In this document: positions 1-13,100 of the stretch, in pieces
Position numbering within the stretch: the stretch's first letter is position 1
Layout of the letters: every line of letters starts with the position of its first letter
NCBI GenBank assembly: GCA_037957365.1
Contig: JARHVA010003261.1
Span: 1,089,501-1,153,500 of the forward strand
Direction: 5' to 3'
DNA length: 64,000 nucleotides
Source of the DNA: Torreya grandis
Lineage: Eukaryota > Streptophyta > Pinopsida > Cupressales > Taxaceae
Notes under the pieces: generated by a model
The model's input: the letters and a program-made list of their open reading frames with translations, nothing else
What the model was told of the DNA's origin: nothing
The model's database searches: none
Position numbers and translations under genes: made by a program

Positions 1-1794
1 TATATGATTATCACCTTCTTTGTCTCTTCTCATTATTCTAACCTCCTAAAATAAATTGTAGCCTCTTTGCTCAACTAGGTCTCTTAAAGACAGATTAGGT
101 CATATGACCTTGATATTCATCTAATGTTCCCATAGTAGATATTCATTATAGTTTCTTTACGTTAATATTATATTATAAAATAACTCCTTCATCTCTTAAA
201 AGTGTTATTTTCTTCACTTTCACTTACTTCTTCACTAACTAGTCAATTAGGCCTATTAGGCATTATTCTTATACAATCCTCTAGCTCACACACCTCTTAG
301 TCAGACATACACACTTTCATACTTATATTTTATTTTAAATATTTTTTTAACTCATTTAATTCATTAATCAATAATTTTAATAGGTCATCCTCAACTTAAA
401 AGACCAAAACTTCTTTTAGGCCCTAAGGAAACATAATTCAAGTAGGCCTTCAATAGTACATGTTACCATTTGATCTCCTTGAAATAATTTCAAAATACAA
501 AAATATAATTAATGCTTAATATAAAAATCAAATATACCCTCACTAATCTCATATTATTTTCATGACACTTTCTGTCTCTAACCACCACTTGAAGCACACC
601 ATTAGTACTTTTCACATTAGGCCTTCACACAGAGAAAGGTTTGTCTTGAACAATTAAAGCTAACATAATATTTATTCACATAAACATGATATTAAATCAC
701 GTAAATATAACTTAAGTTAACTTTAAAACTTCATTATATGTATTATACTTCATAACATAGGGCAAAAATACTCAAAAACACTACTGCAACTTGCTCACTC
801 AAAACTACAAGTTTTCTTCAAATACCAGTCATGATGACTCAGACCTTCAACATATGTATAGATATTTTCAATGAATTATTATGCATGTATATTAACCTAT
901 GACATATAAATACCATATTTAATTATAAACATCATATGGTCTAGTGTAAACTATTAGTCTTACATACCAGTTTGTTGACCTCACTACACACAGATTTCAC
1001 TAAGTTAGACAAGGCATTTTGGATTATTCATTTTCACCACTATACCTAGACTCAAATATTTATACCAAGATTTAATATGACATAACATTCCCAAAAACAT
1101 CTCCATGAACTTGGTTTCATCACTCTATCATTATAACACATTCTTAATCATCTTCTCACTGTAACCTGGGTTTTTGATTGTTTCCACCATTATGCCTGTT
1201 AACGATTGGCTAACTTGGATGACCATTTTTGAAAAATTGAGGGATATAACATGTCCATAAACCTTCATTTACATGAAAATTAATCTCAATATTCATCATC
1301 CATATATTTTCATACATTGACTTAGTCAACTCTGAATGCTACAACAAATTCTAAGAAATTAGCACTTTCCTATAGGATCTACTCACACACCTAACAACTC
1401 AATCAAACTTAGATATGCCTAGGAGAGTTGAATATAAAATATAATAGCTTATCAGATCATACCAATCCATTCTAATTATTTTTTATCAACATCTTCAACA
1501 TTTGATCCTCATTAGGGTTCTAAGAAGGTTTAAACATGTTTCTATTCTTAACAATAGTTTATAAACTATAGCCCTTCAATCTAAATACAAATGTATATAA
1601 TTTTGATCTAGGAGCCTTACCCATATATGATTAATACAAGAGGTTCCCATGAAAAGGTTTGATGAGATAATGAGCACAATAAAATCCTTCTCTAGTTGAG
1701 AACCCTTCATTTTGAGCACTCAAGAGACCTCAAAAAAACTTTTCATGCCATGTCCTTAAACATATGATCTCAAACTACATGAACAAACTTGAAG
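1..1794 (-). repeat. Ty1/copia 3' LTR, cut by window edge (left arm)
   Basis: LTR sequence directly following the broken integrase on the minus strand. It aligns (inverted) with the LTR at 55,797-57,974, and directly with 62,418-64,000 at about 97-99% identity by eye. It also matches the 5' LTR of its own element (4,642-6,835), but less well, about 85%. The inner edge at about 1,794 is where the reading switches from integrase-like sequence to sequence shared with the other LTRs. By comparison with the 2.18 kb plus-strand LTR, about 390 bases lie outside the window. No coding capacity. Confidence 0.8.
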
Positions 1795-2524
1795 TAATTT
1801 CCTAAGTATTAATCATATTTTTTGATAAAACATGTTATCCCAAAAACTCTAAAGTGTTCCACATTAGTAGATTTACCTTTCCATAATTCATAAGGAGTCT
1901 TGTTTCCATTAGTCCTTATTTTTCCTCTATTTAGCATGAAGAATGTAGTGTTTACTACCTCTCTCCAATATCCATAAAATAATATAGACTCATTTATCAT
2001 ATTTATAGATATCTCTTGAACATAATATTCTTTCTTTAAAATACACCATTCTACTAGGGTGTCTTAGCTACTAAGAACTATCTCCTTATTCCATTAACCT
2101 CACAAAAGTCATCAAAAGCAACCAAAACTCTCCTCCTCTTTCAGTTCTTAGACATTTTATCTTTATATTATTCTCATTTTCAACAAGTGCCTTGTTTTCC
2201 TTGATCTTGTCATGAGTTTTTAACTTTTATTTCAATAATGTTACCTAAGTAATTCTTGTGTAGTCATCTATAAGCAACATGAAGTAGCTATCTTCTTGAA
2301 TTAGAGAAAATTTTTGTGGATAAATTTCATTAATTAATGAAAATTATAGTCCTATAAATATTCATTTGGTAATTTTTTTGGGTATTGAAGATCCTATAAT
2401 CACCTAAAGTTTTTGGGTACAAGTTAATTTTAGGGTCAAATTGCCTACTATTTAAAATAATTCCATTCATATAAATATTCTTCATCGATACCTAGAAAGG
2501 AAATATGGGTACATTCTCTTCACA

Positions 2525-2690
2525 TCACACATGTATATCATAATATGTATATGTTAGTGACTATATACATATACCAGTGCCCATTTGCCTATCTACATAT
2601 GCTGATAGTCATCTTCACATCTACTTATGCCAATGACCATCTACATATGCCGACAATCATCTACATTTGTAAATGATCATATGTATATTG
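2525..2690. repeat. degenerate short tandem repeat
   Basis: Several imperfect units around CATCTACATATGC alternate with AGTCATC/GACCATC-type segments. The period is roughly 25-30 bp. The same array, inverted, occurs at about 54,900-55,030 in the other arm. Confidence 0.55.
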
Positions 2691-2711
2691 ATGTCACTAA
2701 TATACAAAATA

Positions 2712-3135
2712 AAATGACATAAAAATATTAAAAACATAAATATTATTAATTAATTGTATTCCTCTTTAAAAGTTATACAATTTTAAAAAGTAAATCATCA
2801 TAATCCAAGTTCGTATTAAAAGTTACAACCTTTGGAAGCTAACTAGTTGATAGTCCACTTATCGGTGGATGTTCACATGATGTTGATGGCCATTAACATG
2901 ATTCAAATTAACATTAAAACCTAATTAGTTATATATTCATCATTTCAATTGATGTCTACACCATGTGGATGGCCTTGGGCATCATGCATATGTCTGTTGG
3001 TGAGTGAACTATCAACTAGTCCACTTTTGATGGTCATAACATTTGCATACTTGGATTTTGATGATTGTTTTCATAAAATTGAATAATTTTTTGAGAGGAA
3101 TACAAATATGTAATAATATTTACATTTAGATAAGT
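2712..3135. mobile_element. MITE-like foldback element with long inverted repeats (left arm)
   Basis: The two halves are imperfect reverse complements over roughly 170 bases each, around a short unpaired centre. The most readable part of the arm is AGTTGACTAGTTGATAGT-like sequence followed by a CATCCACATGAT-like motif. The clearest pairing is between about 2,810-2,880 and 2,985-3,050, with weaker pairing continuing outward to about 2,712 and 3,135. It encodes nothing. The counterpart is 54,452-54,860. Length and structure fit a non-autonomous DNA transposon or foldback element; the superfamily is not determined. Confidence 0.6.
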
Positions 3136-3857
3136 TTTTTATTCATAAAATCTTGATTTTCCTACTCTATCACTTGATTCACATGCGTAATTAATCACCT
3201 TCCAAAATGATTCGCCACCATTACAAATCTAATTTGCCTCAGGACATCCAAGGATATTTTAATATATCCCCAAAAAATTAATCATGCCTTGAATGCTTTA
3301 AATTATTTTAGGCCCATAGAGATCAGTGTGTATTAACTCTAAGGGTGTTGTAGTAGAGTACTCCTTGGACTTGAACCTTTTTCTAGTTTGATTACCATGT
3401 TGACATGCCTTGAAAAGTATGTTTAGATGTTTAGTGATATTAGGAATGTTATTTACATGACTATTAGTGATTATATTTACCAAATTTTAAAAGTTTAGAT
3501 GACCTAACCTTCTATGTCATATCCAAATTTCATTCATCTTGCTCATAAAGCACCTCTCCTTCTTTATCTCATTCAAGACATATAGATTGTTGTTAGTCCT
3601 CTTAGCATTGGTAATTAGCCTTCTTTATCTCTATTTCACACCCTTTTTCATGAAAGTTTAGTGTGTGTCCTTGATTTCACTTTTGACTTACACTAAGCAG
3701 GTTATGATTCAAACCTTCCACATACAACACATTTTTTGTCCTAGTCATCCCATTTTCTAAACTCAAGATACCCTTGTCTCCAAACCTCACCATTCCTAAA
3801 GCATTCTTCTTCAATAAGATGAAATTATTTAAGCTCCTATCATGTGTCTTGATAAAC

Positions 3858-3860
<3 letters not shown>

Positions 3861-3894
<34 letters not shown>
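3861..3894. repeat. (TA)n microsatellite in the gag-protease region
   Basis: Uninterrupted TA run of about 17 repeats. The aligned place in the other arm (53,712-53,720) has only about four TA units, so this tract expanded after the arms separated. Confidence 0.95.
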
Positions 3895-3898
<4 letters not shown>

Positions 3899-4641
3899 CC
3901 ATTTCATTCCTTCATCTGAAAGGTAGACTGAGATAACATAGAATCCAATTTAGTCTTTTATTCCTCCTTAAAAAATAGTCTATCTTAAATCTTGGGCTCA
4001 ATATTATCAGTCAAAACTTGTTTTAACATCCATACCAATGTTTGACCCTTCGCATGTCCTCCAGGATCTTCATATATATTTTTGAATCTTGAGGGCCTTC
4101 TAAATATATTAGAACATCATCTTGAAATGTGTCCCATATTATGGCAACTGTAGCAAACAACATTTTTGTACTTACCTCTTAACTGATCACTCCTTTCCTC
4201 ATGGTCCCATGATAATTTATCCTTTATTGCATTGGGATGTTTGGTTGGTCATTTCATTTTTTTACTCTTGTTTTGTTCTGACTTCTCACACTCTTTCTAA
4301 AACTTGCTCATCTTGTCTATGAGATGATCCTTCTCAATCTTCAAGGAATCTATCTCTATCTTCGATTGGTAATGCTCAACTTTCTTTGATCTAAACCATG
4401 TATTGACACCATCTAACTAATTTTAGAGATCCTTGATAGGCTTATTTTTATACTTAAAATAATCAAGAGCACTTATGAGCTCAGCTTCAAGGTCTACTTT
4501 AGCTTCTCCTTCTTCACTATTATAGTAGACTTCTTCATCATACATATTGTCTTCCTCTTTTTGATCAATTGACATATTATGCTTTTTAGGATCACCTTCA
4601 AGCTATTAGACTTGATTAAAAATACCAGGATATTATATAAT

Positions 4642-6835
4642 TTTTAGAAGCACAATCACTAAGAGGGGCAAGTGAATCAATGTCATAAAAACATTCATTC
4701 AATTCCAGTTAAGCATATTTGAACCATTCATACAAACATGAAAATCTAACATATGCAACCATTCAAGATCATGAAACACAATACATATGTGGTAAAAACT
4801 CAAATAGAATAAAACCAACTAATATACAAAAATGGACTAGATTTATATAAGACAAAAATCAATCTTTAGTTAATCACCAACTCCACATGGATCACCAAAA
4901 CCAACTAGTCAAGCATCTGCTCAATAGGCTTTAACAAGCACCAACTTGCAAGGGTGCATCAACCCCCTAGATGACTCAGAAATAACTCATCCACCCAAAA
5001 TTTTTGGTCACCTTCATCAAACCTTTTTTTTCACACAACATATGATGATGACCTTCTTTATCTCTTTTCACTTTGTTATCCCTCTCAAACTAACTTCTGG
5101 GCCTCTTCGCTCAACTAAGTCTCTTCAAGATAGATTAGGACATATGACCTTGATATTCATCTATAGTACCCATATTATATCTTAATTTTATTTTATGTAA
5201 ACCCATATGATTTTTTCCAAGATCTAGTTCATATTTTCAAAGTGTTTTTTTCGTTTCTTACACTCACTTCTTTTCTAACTGGTCAATTAGGCCTATTAGG
5301 CCTTGTTCTTATACAATCCTCTAGATGACACACCTATTGATCATAAATACATAGTTAAACAATTTTATCACCTTGAAAATAATTCCTATAACACATTTAA
5401 TACATGAATAAATCATTACAATAGGTCATAATCACCTTAAAAGACCATACACTCTTTTAGGCCTTAAGGAGACGTAATTCAGTTAGGCCTTCATTAGTAC
5501 ATGTTACCCTTTGATCTCCTTAGAAAAAATTATATATAAATACATGGAATTATTCCTTAATATACCACTCAAATATACCTCAAATAATTTCATATTAGGT
5601 TCATGACACTTTCTATCTCCAACCACCACTTGAAGCACCGTATTAGTACTACTTACATTAGGCCTTCACACATAAAGAAAGGTCTATCTTGAATAATTGA
5701 AGATAAAATATTATTTATTAACACAACCATGACAATAAATTACATACATATAGCCTCAAATACCTTAATAAATTTATTAAAATTCATCACATAGGGATAA
5801 AATATTCAAAAACACTCTTGCAACTTGCTCACTCAAAACTACCAGTTTTCCTCAAAGACTAGTCATTGTCACTCAGACCTATAACACCTTTATATAAATT
5901 TTGAATGATTTTTTATGAATTTATATGAAACTATAACATATTTTTATCATCTTAAAATATAAACATGATATGGTTTAGTGGCAACTGTTTGTCTTACATA
6001 CCAATTTGTTGACCTCACTAGACACAAATCTCAGTGAGTCAAACAAGCCATTTTGGCTTCTTCATTTTCATAAATACACCTAACTTCCAAGATTTATAAA
6101 AAGAATTAATAAGACATAAAAGTCCCAAAAAACCTCTCTATTTACTTGTTTTCATCACTCTATTACGATAACACATTCTTAATCATCTTCTCAATTTTGC
6201 CTAGGTTTTTAATTGTTTCCACCATTAGGCATGTTAATGATTGGATAAATTGGATGAATATTTTTGCACAATTTAGGGTTTTAACATATACATAAACCTT
6301 AATGGACATGAAACATGAGTCTCAATATTCATCTTCCATCTATTTTCATACTTAGACTTTGTCAACTTTGACTACTACAATAAATTTCAAAAAAATTAGC
6401 ACTTTCTTATAGGGTCTACTCACACACCTAAAAACTCAATAAAATATGGAGGTGATTAGGAGATATTATTACAAGATCCAATATCTTAATTGAGAATACA
6501 ACTCCATTTTAGGCACTTTTGATCAACATATTTAACATCAGATCCTTATTAGGGTTCTAAGAGGGTTTAAACCTATTTTCATTCATAACAATCATTCATA
6601 AAGCATAGCCACTCAATCCAAAAACAATTTCCTATAATTTTTATATATGATCCTTTTCCATCTACCATTAGTATCTTAGGTTTCCATGTAAAGTTTTGAT
6701 GAGATAATGAGCACAGGAAAATCCTTCTAGGGTTGAAACCCCTTCATTCTGAACACTTGAGAGACCTCAAAATAACTTTTTATTACTTATACTTCAAACT
6801 ATGACCTAAAAATGCATGAAAAAACATTAAAAAAC
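4642..6835 (-). repeat. Ty1/copia 5' LTR (left arm)
   Basis: About 2.19 kb, matching 50,775-52,960 in inverted orientation (about 90-93% by eye) and, less well, the 3' LTRs. The inner end near 4,642 corresponds to the LTR end just before the primer-binding site in the other arm; the site itself is decayed here. The outer edge is taken where homology with the 3' LTRs stops. Homology with the other 5' LTR continues outward into shared flank. Confidence 0.75.
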
Positions 6836-9655
6836 ATAAATAAATTTTTTAAATTCTTACATAAGCTCAAAATTCTTTAAATTTGATCATGACCCATCAT
6901 TAGGCCACACTCTATCTTTTTGCTCTCTAGACCTTGAGCTGCAAATCACATTAGGCCTTAAAAATAACCTTCATTCCTATTTACATGGACTCTCCACCTT
7001 AATCACATATTGAATAAACATATATCATCCTTAATAAATATCATACATCCTTCACATACTTTGACAATAGATCATGACACCTCATTAGACCAGATAGGGT
7101 CTAGAAGTGGTTTAGGTGTAAACTTGGTCTGAAGGTCCAACCTCTATAGAATCAACTTGAGACTCTCATGAGTGCTCCAATACCTCTTGTACATACTTAA
7201 TCAACCTCATACAACAACTAATGCTTGTGTTCACTCATAATACCAAGACACCATGCTCATACCTTCTTATAAGGTCTTTTCATGCCATAACTAGGCTTAA
7301 GCTACTAAAAGACCTGTACCTTCATGAAACCATAAGGCATTAGTTTCCTTAAAATTATATATTTTTCCTTCAAATTATATTTCATGAAAACATACTTTAG
7401 TGACAACACTCCATCAATTCCCCTTGCCACATTAACAGACTGCCAACCAAGCACACACTCTTAATGACATCAACCTTCTGCAAGATGTACCATTAACATC
7501 AATGACAATACTCAACAATCACCACTAATTAAATTAGTAAAAATATAATAAATTCAATTAAAAATATAAATCTACCTTATCTTAGATGTGATATCATAAA
7601 TACTCATTAGATCTTACTCACTTATCATGTGGTTGATAATTATCCTATAGAAATAACACTATAAATGATAATATGAAGAAAATGACTACTATAATTCATT
7701 AATATTACTTTTAAATGAATAGAATGAAAATCAAAACATTGAGTTTTTTTTTCAACAACAATGCTTTTTAAACTTTTCATGATGATAACTATCAAATTTA
7801 ACAAGCCTTTGCATAGCTTCAAGCTCAAGCTAACACGTCACAATATGTTATCTAAAATTTTTACTATGTCTGAAAGCATAAACCATAAATAATAACGTAT
7901 CTATTTATATATTAACAATCATTTATTTTTCAAATATTAAACTATTTTATATGGTAACAACATTGTTATATATTCATTAGTTGATTAAGTCATACTATAA
8001 TAAAATGGAAAAACTTCTGAAAATAAACTCTCAATAGCCTTAACTTTATTTTTATGTTTATTATAGATCAAAAAAATAGACATTTACACCATATTATATA
8101 AATAGAGAATAGATATAATATTTATCAATTTAATTCACATACCAAGAATTATTTGAACTAAATCAAATAAGTACCACATATTTTCAAGGATACATCATTA
8201 ATTTTCTAGTGAATCATAAACTCGATACAATAGTAAAATATTTATAAAATACCAAATATGATGAGATTAATTATCAATCCCATTCCTTTCTAAATTCATT
8301 TTTTGTATAAATATAAGTGAAAACCAATTAAACAAAAATCATCTAGCCATATGAGTAACATAAACTTTAAATGATAGTATCCTTGATAGAAATCCTACCC
8401 AGTTTTAATTTAAACACTAGCCATCATTAATAAAGTGCAATGGTGTTACTAAACATTTAATAAAGAGGCAAAACAAATATTCATACTCAATAAATGTAGT
8501 ATCTAAATTTTAATAATTTAACCTTCCACAAAATCAATACACATTAATTAAACAATCAAGCCACTACTTTAGCTTCAATATCCCACTCACATTTATTGTT
8601 TATTAAACTTGACATTCATAGTTTTAGGAAACTAATTTGATATCTATTAATAACAATAAAATACTTATCAACAATACTAAATTTAAATAAATAAATCACA
8701 CTATGTTTAGAATTTTAGTCATGTAACATTATACTTAGATATGACCACATCAACACTGCAACTATGCTCATATAAAATTAATCTCCAAGTGAAACAAATC
8801 ACTAACATGACATATAATAGACTACTACCAAACAGACTTCATGAAAAAAAGAATAAGCCTCGACAATAAGGAAACAATCCCACCCTTACATCCTAATGAG
8901 ACCATCCATTAGTGGCCCTAACCACCCAATCCATTATTTTGATGATGGATCTATGTAGGTGGGATGATTTAGGAAATTTTAAGGAGTGATAATGAGATTT
9001 TGAGATAAAAAGATAAATTCTAAAAGACTAAGGGAATATCAATAAATAATAAACAATAATTAAATAAGATATTCCAAATGAAATCAATACTTGCTGATTT
9101 CAAATACAAAAATAATACAAATATATTTAAAGGGCATGTATCCATGCATAGCTTGAGATGATAGTATCAAGACTATATGATTTTATATTTGAACTTCATG
9201 GATTAATGAAAAGTATTATCATTAAATCCATCAAAGTAAACTTCATAATAGTTGAAATTAATTTATATAGGTATCATGTTTATTTAAGAATAGTCTTAAG
9301 TGACTTATACTTACTTATCATGTCATTAAACAAACCAACTAGGACTAAAACAATAAAAGAGACCAAAAAGTGTTCCAAAACAGAATAACAACATATTCAT
9401 AGCATATTTCACTACCTAAAATATCAATCAATATTTAAATAAGTAAGTAGAACCTTCAAACAAATAATTATATTTGACTAAGGAATGATTCAACTATCAG
9501 AACCATAGTTAAATGAAAGTGAACCAAGCATCCAAATAAACCTTTATCTACTATAACTAGCTGACCTAAAATCAAGTCCAACAAGATTGTGACTATAACT
9601 TAGTCAAAATAATGAATATAAGTTCTTATAAAAAATTTAAATTTGATACCACAAA
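6836..9655. repeat. outer flank of the left arm, inverted copy of 43,728-46,700 / 47,817-50,775
   Basis: Non-coding AT-rich sequence matching the plus-strand arm in inverse order at roughly 90%. For example, the block around 7,085-7,150 mirrors 46,380-46,440, and 8,880-8,960 mirrors 44,400-44,510. Homology fades at about 9,655. It contains the SINE empty site at 7,948-7,963. It could be co-duplicated genomic flank or the outer part of a much longer LTR; the sequence does not decide. Confidence 0.75.
7948..7963. other. unoccupied SINE target site
   Basis: Reverse complement of the SINE target sequence (GTTGTTACC core), uninterrupted here. In the plus-strand arm the matching sequence is duplicated and flanks SINEs at 45,437 and 49,404. 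This gives an independent check of the SINE ends. Confidence 0.8.
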
Positions 9656-12127
9656 ATCATCATTTGAATAGTAAGGATTCACGTCATGAAAATACTAAGA
9701 ATAATGAACAAGATAGATGACTATGTTAAATCAACTAACATAACAACTCAATATATAACAAGTGACTATAATAAGTTACAAGTATACTTTGAATCATTTC
9801 CAAAAATAAAAAAATAAATACAACTCAACAAATAATATTAAGACCTAATCTCACACAACCAAATTAATCTATGTTTAATAAATCACTTAAAGAATTAAAA
9901 ACCCAACATAGTTGTGTTACAACATGGTTATGAAAACTCAAACACAAAACACCCAAAATATTTTTTTATCAAAAATGAATATAAAAATGCAATGTAGGTC
10001 CATTTTAAATTCATATAACTTCACATTGCACCTACCATCAAAAATCAAAAGATAATAAAAGCTTTACTCCACTAAAAAAATTCAATAAATAAAACATGCT
10101 CATTATATTTCCTAGATTGTAGACAATCATGAAATGGAGTATTTTCCTTCTTTCATAGTAATATTCTTTCTCTCTCATGTAACCATTTGAAGTACAGACA
10201 TGATCTTATGGATTCAAATAAAAACCACCACTATTTGCATTCTAGCTGAAAAATATTGAGATCATTGGCCAACATAACAATATCATTCTCCACACAACAT
10301 CATTAAGTTATTGAGAAAATACAACTACCAAAATGGCTAAACAACCTCATAGACTAGTTCAAATTGTTGCCAAAATCCCATGGTTTACAAAAAAAAATCA
10401 ACATTGACAAAGGTTTTGTTCAATCTCCATCCAAATAAAACTAAAAAATAAAAATATAACTTGCTCGTTTGGAGATGAATTCAAAGGTCATGCCATCATG
10501 AACTAATCTCCACCCAATGTTAATTCCCCTTATATCTTCCATAAACTATTTAACATGTCATGGGTCTAGTTATAACTCCCTTCTATTTAAAATTAACCCA
10601 TTAAAGAACATAGACCGATTTAAAAGAAAATAAGCCTAAGGGATTACAATAACCGAAAAATTAAGAAACAACTACTTGCACAACAAAAAATAAGCTCAAA
10701 ATATAGGTTAGGTCAAGCTACAAGAAGATTTGACAAAAAAAATTGAAAACATAAAACAAGACAATAAGAATGTAATTATGTAATAAAAATGACTTATACC
10801 AAGTTCTAAATCAAACCACACTATTCATAATAGTGAAGCTAAAAATTCAAGAACAAGACTTCAAAAATTATTATGTTAGTCCTAGACAAAGTCTGTTCAT
10901 AATGAAGCAAAGCTAACAAAGTGTGAAATAACAATTATAAATGAGAACCACTCAAACAAACCTAAGAACATACATAAGATCAAAATCTAAATAGATGTCA
11001 AAATTGATTTTGAATATAATAACTCTTTATTCAAAAAATATCAAAATCCACCACCAAGCCTAGCTTAATAACTTATTTGTGTGATCAGATAATAGGAAAT
11101 TAACAAAATATAAATAAGGTGCCAATGTTCAAATAATAAAGTAATTTTTGAACAGAATAAAATATCAAATACAACATTTATAATGCATCTAATATACCTC
11201 CATGTCAATAATCATCTAACCTTGTGATGAATCATATCATGTAATTAATAATATCAATAATATAACCTCTTAATAAAAATAAACAAGTGTATCAATATAT
11301 CAAAATGCCAATAAGTATCAAAAATATCATCATCAAGTAATGTCTTAATGGTAAAAGAAAATCCATCATAATAAGTGGTCATGACATTAGTTTTAGACAA
11401 TGATGATGAAACCCTAGAAATACTTAAGGATAAAAACAAAGGTTTTAATCACTCAATATGATCTATCTCAAATTTTAGAAAAAGGGAAGGAGGATTTAGA
11501 GGATGAAATTTCCATAGTCATCCATCTTCTTCTTCCTCAACCTTGGATGACATCCATTAATGAAGTCTCTAAGCATCTAACACTTTTCCATTTAATTTAA
11601 TTTTTCAAATATTTTTTGATACAAGCACGCTTGGGTTGGTTTTATAGATAACCATCTTCTAAGAAAGTTCCTAGCTACTTCTAGGCTCCCACATTTCTTA
11701 AACATTCCTTTGGGGGATTCAAGATCTAATAGAACCATTAAAGGCCTCCAAGAAGGTTAAATCAGAAAAGAATATTTATTTTTTATTTTAGGATTTGAAT
11801 ATTAGTTCATACAATAAAGGGGTAGAATTTAAGGAGGGTTCAATTTTGAGTTAACCCATCTCAGGGCTTCATAGAACTTTCATATGTCAAAAAGGTTAAT
11901 AAGAAGTCATCTTAAACAAAAAGGTCATATATTCAAAACTATGAAGTTTCAAGGATAAAAACAATTATAGGGGTCATTTGGATCACCCCACCTCTATGTT
12001 TTTGGGTTGCAACAAATGATTATGAAAAAAAAGTTTAGTTATAGGTGATCAATTTGGTTTTTAAATATTAATCATAGGTTCAGACTATATAAAGTAAAAT
12101 TGAATAGATTGAAATAAAAATTAATAT

Positions 12128-12204
<77 letters not shown>
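12128..12204. repeat. (AAT)n microsatellite
   Basis: Uninterrupted AAT trinucleotide run of about 25 repeats. Confidence 0.97.
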
Positions 12205-12206
<2 letters not shown>

Positions 12207-12879
12207 GTCAAGGTAGTTCAGTTAGTTTGTATTAAACTATTATTGATAACATAGGTTAATAGTGGTATTGGTGGGAGTTAAGCACATGGATTAAATCCAT
12301 GCATTCTCTTAAATACTAAGTGTTATGACAATGCTCATTGTTTTACCAAAATTTAAATTAATAATGTGAATTAATCCTAGTTCACATAAATTGAATGGAA
12401 TGTAATAAAAGTTTATAAATCAACTTGTGAAAAGCAAACTGAAATCAGAATACTAAATTTAATTAAGTGTAACCAAATTAAAGTAAACTAATTGTAAATA
12501 AAATTAAAAAAATTAATTATTTTTGTTTTATATCTAAATTTGTGAAGTAGATAGAAGGATGAAACATGATAATAGGGATTGACTCTAAAATATCCTAAAA
12601 TCTAAGATTGAAACTTGTAAAGGGTTACAATCATCTAACTAGGTCAAGATCAGTTGTCACTACTAGCCAAAATTATTCAATTTTAAATACTATTAAAAAT
12701 ACGTAAATACAATTCACCATAACTTTGATAGCTTAAATTAAATACATCTATGGATATTTTTTACTTTTATAAGTGTGTAAAAGACCTGCAAATGACTCAT
12801 TCAAAATTTAAACTCTAATATATCTTATAATGATTGAAAACTTGAAAATATAAAAAGAGTGGAGTCTAATGGGATAATC

Positions 12880-13100
12880 TTACCAAAATCACCCCCATTA
12901 TTATTTATCCTTTCATATGTATCTAATACTCCAAATATGGAAATCATGTAATACTCCCATTTAGAGTTCTTTGTGTAATTGTGCTCATTTGACTATATGA
13001 ATGAATCTAGGGATGGATTAAATAAATGATCATTCATTTCTTTGAATTTAATAAAATAGGCTTTGGACTTGGATCATTACTAATTTAAGTGATTAAAATC
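12880..13100 (+). repeat. diverged dispersed repeat, partner at 19,180-19,400
   Basis: Shares GTGCTCATTTGACT followed by ATGAATG with 19,315-19,345, plus an AC-rich stretch upstream and an ATGGATTAAAT-like segment downstream. Overall similarity is low, so this may be an old non-coding element. Confidence 0.4.

Larger units (their letters stand above)
2297..3297. mobile_element. nested insertion of about 1 kb inside the copia integrase (left arm)
   Basis: Sequence between the TDLYGP block and the second integrase block that belongs to neither. In an ordinary copia integrase these blocks lie only about 20-30 codons apart. The same insertion occupies the same place in the other arm (54,282-55,287), so it predates the inverted duplication. 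Inside are a foldback element (2,712-3,135) and a short degenerate tandem repeat (2,525-2,690). No target-site duplication or terminal motif could be fixed at its outer ends, so its class is unknown. Confidence 0.7.
1795..4641 (-). pseudogene. degenerate Ty1/copia internal region (gag C-part, protease, integrase; no RT)
   Basis: Read on the minus strand from about 4,590 down. It contains an acidic start and coiled-coil-like gag C-terminal stretch, a decayed zinc knuckle near 4,120-4,150, a protease trace (SGLSRHMIG) next to the TA tract at 3,861, a GAG-pre-integrase and first integrase Asp (CQHGNQTRKRFKSKE, then HTDLYGP, about 3,300-3,410), and integrase C-terminal sequence (YWREVVNTTFFMLNRGKI, TPYELWKGKS, FRVFG, 1,830-1,960). 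A 1 kb insertion (about 2,297-3,297) splits the integrase. RT and RNase H, which should follow, are absent: the LTR starts directly after the integrase. Frames are broken by many stops, so this is a dead element. It is the inverted counterpart of 52,975-55,796. Confidence 0.85.

Noticed and set aside
4122..4322. Plus-strand frames at 4,122-4,322 and 4,946-5,185 and minus-strand frames at 52,373-52,558 and 53,293-53,481, alike across arms
   Set aside because: Antisense shadows of the gag and LTR of the duplicated copia element; their similarity comes from the duplication.
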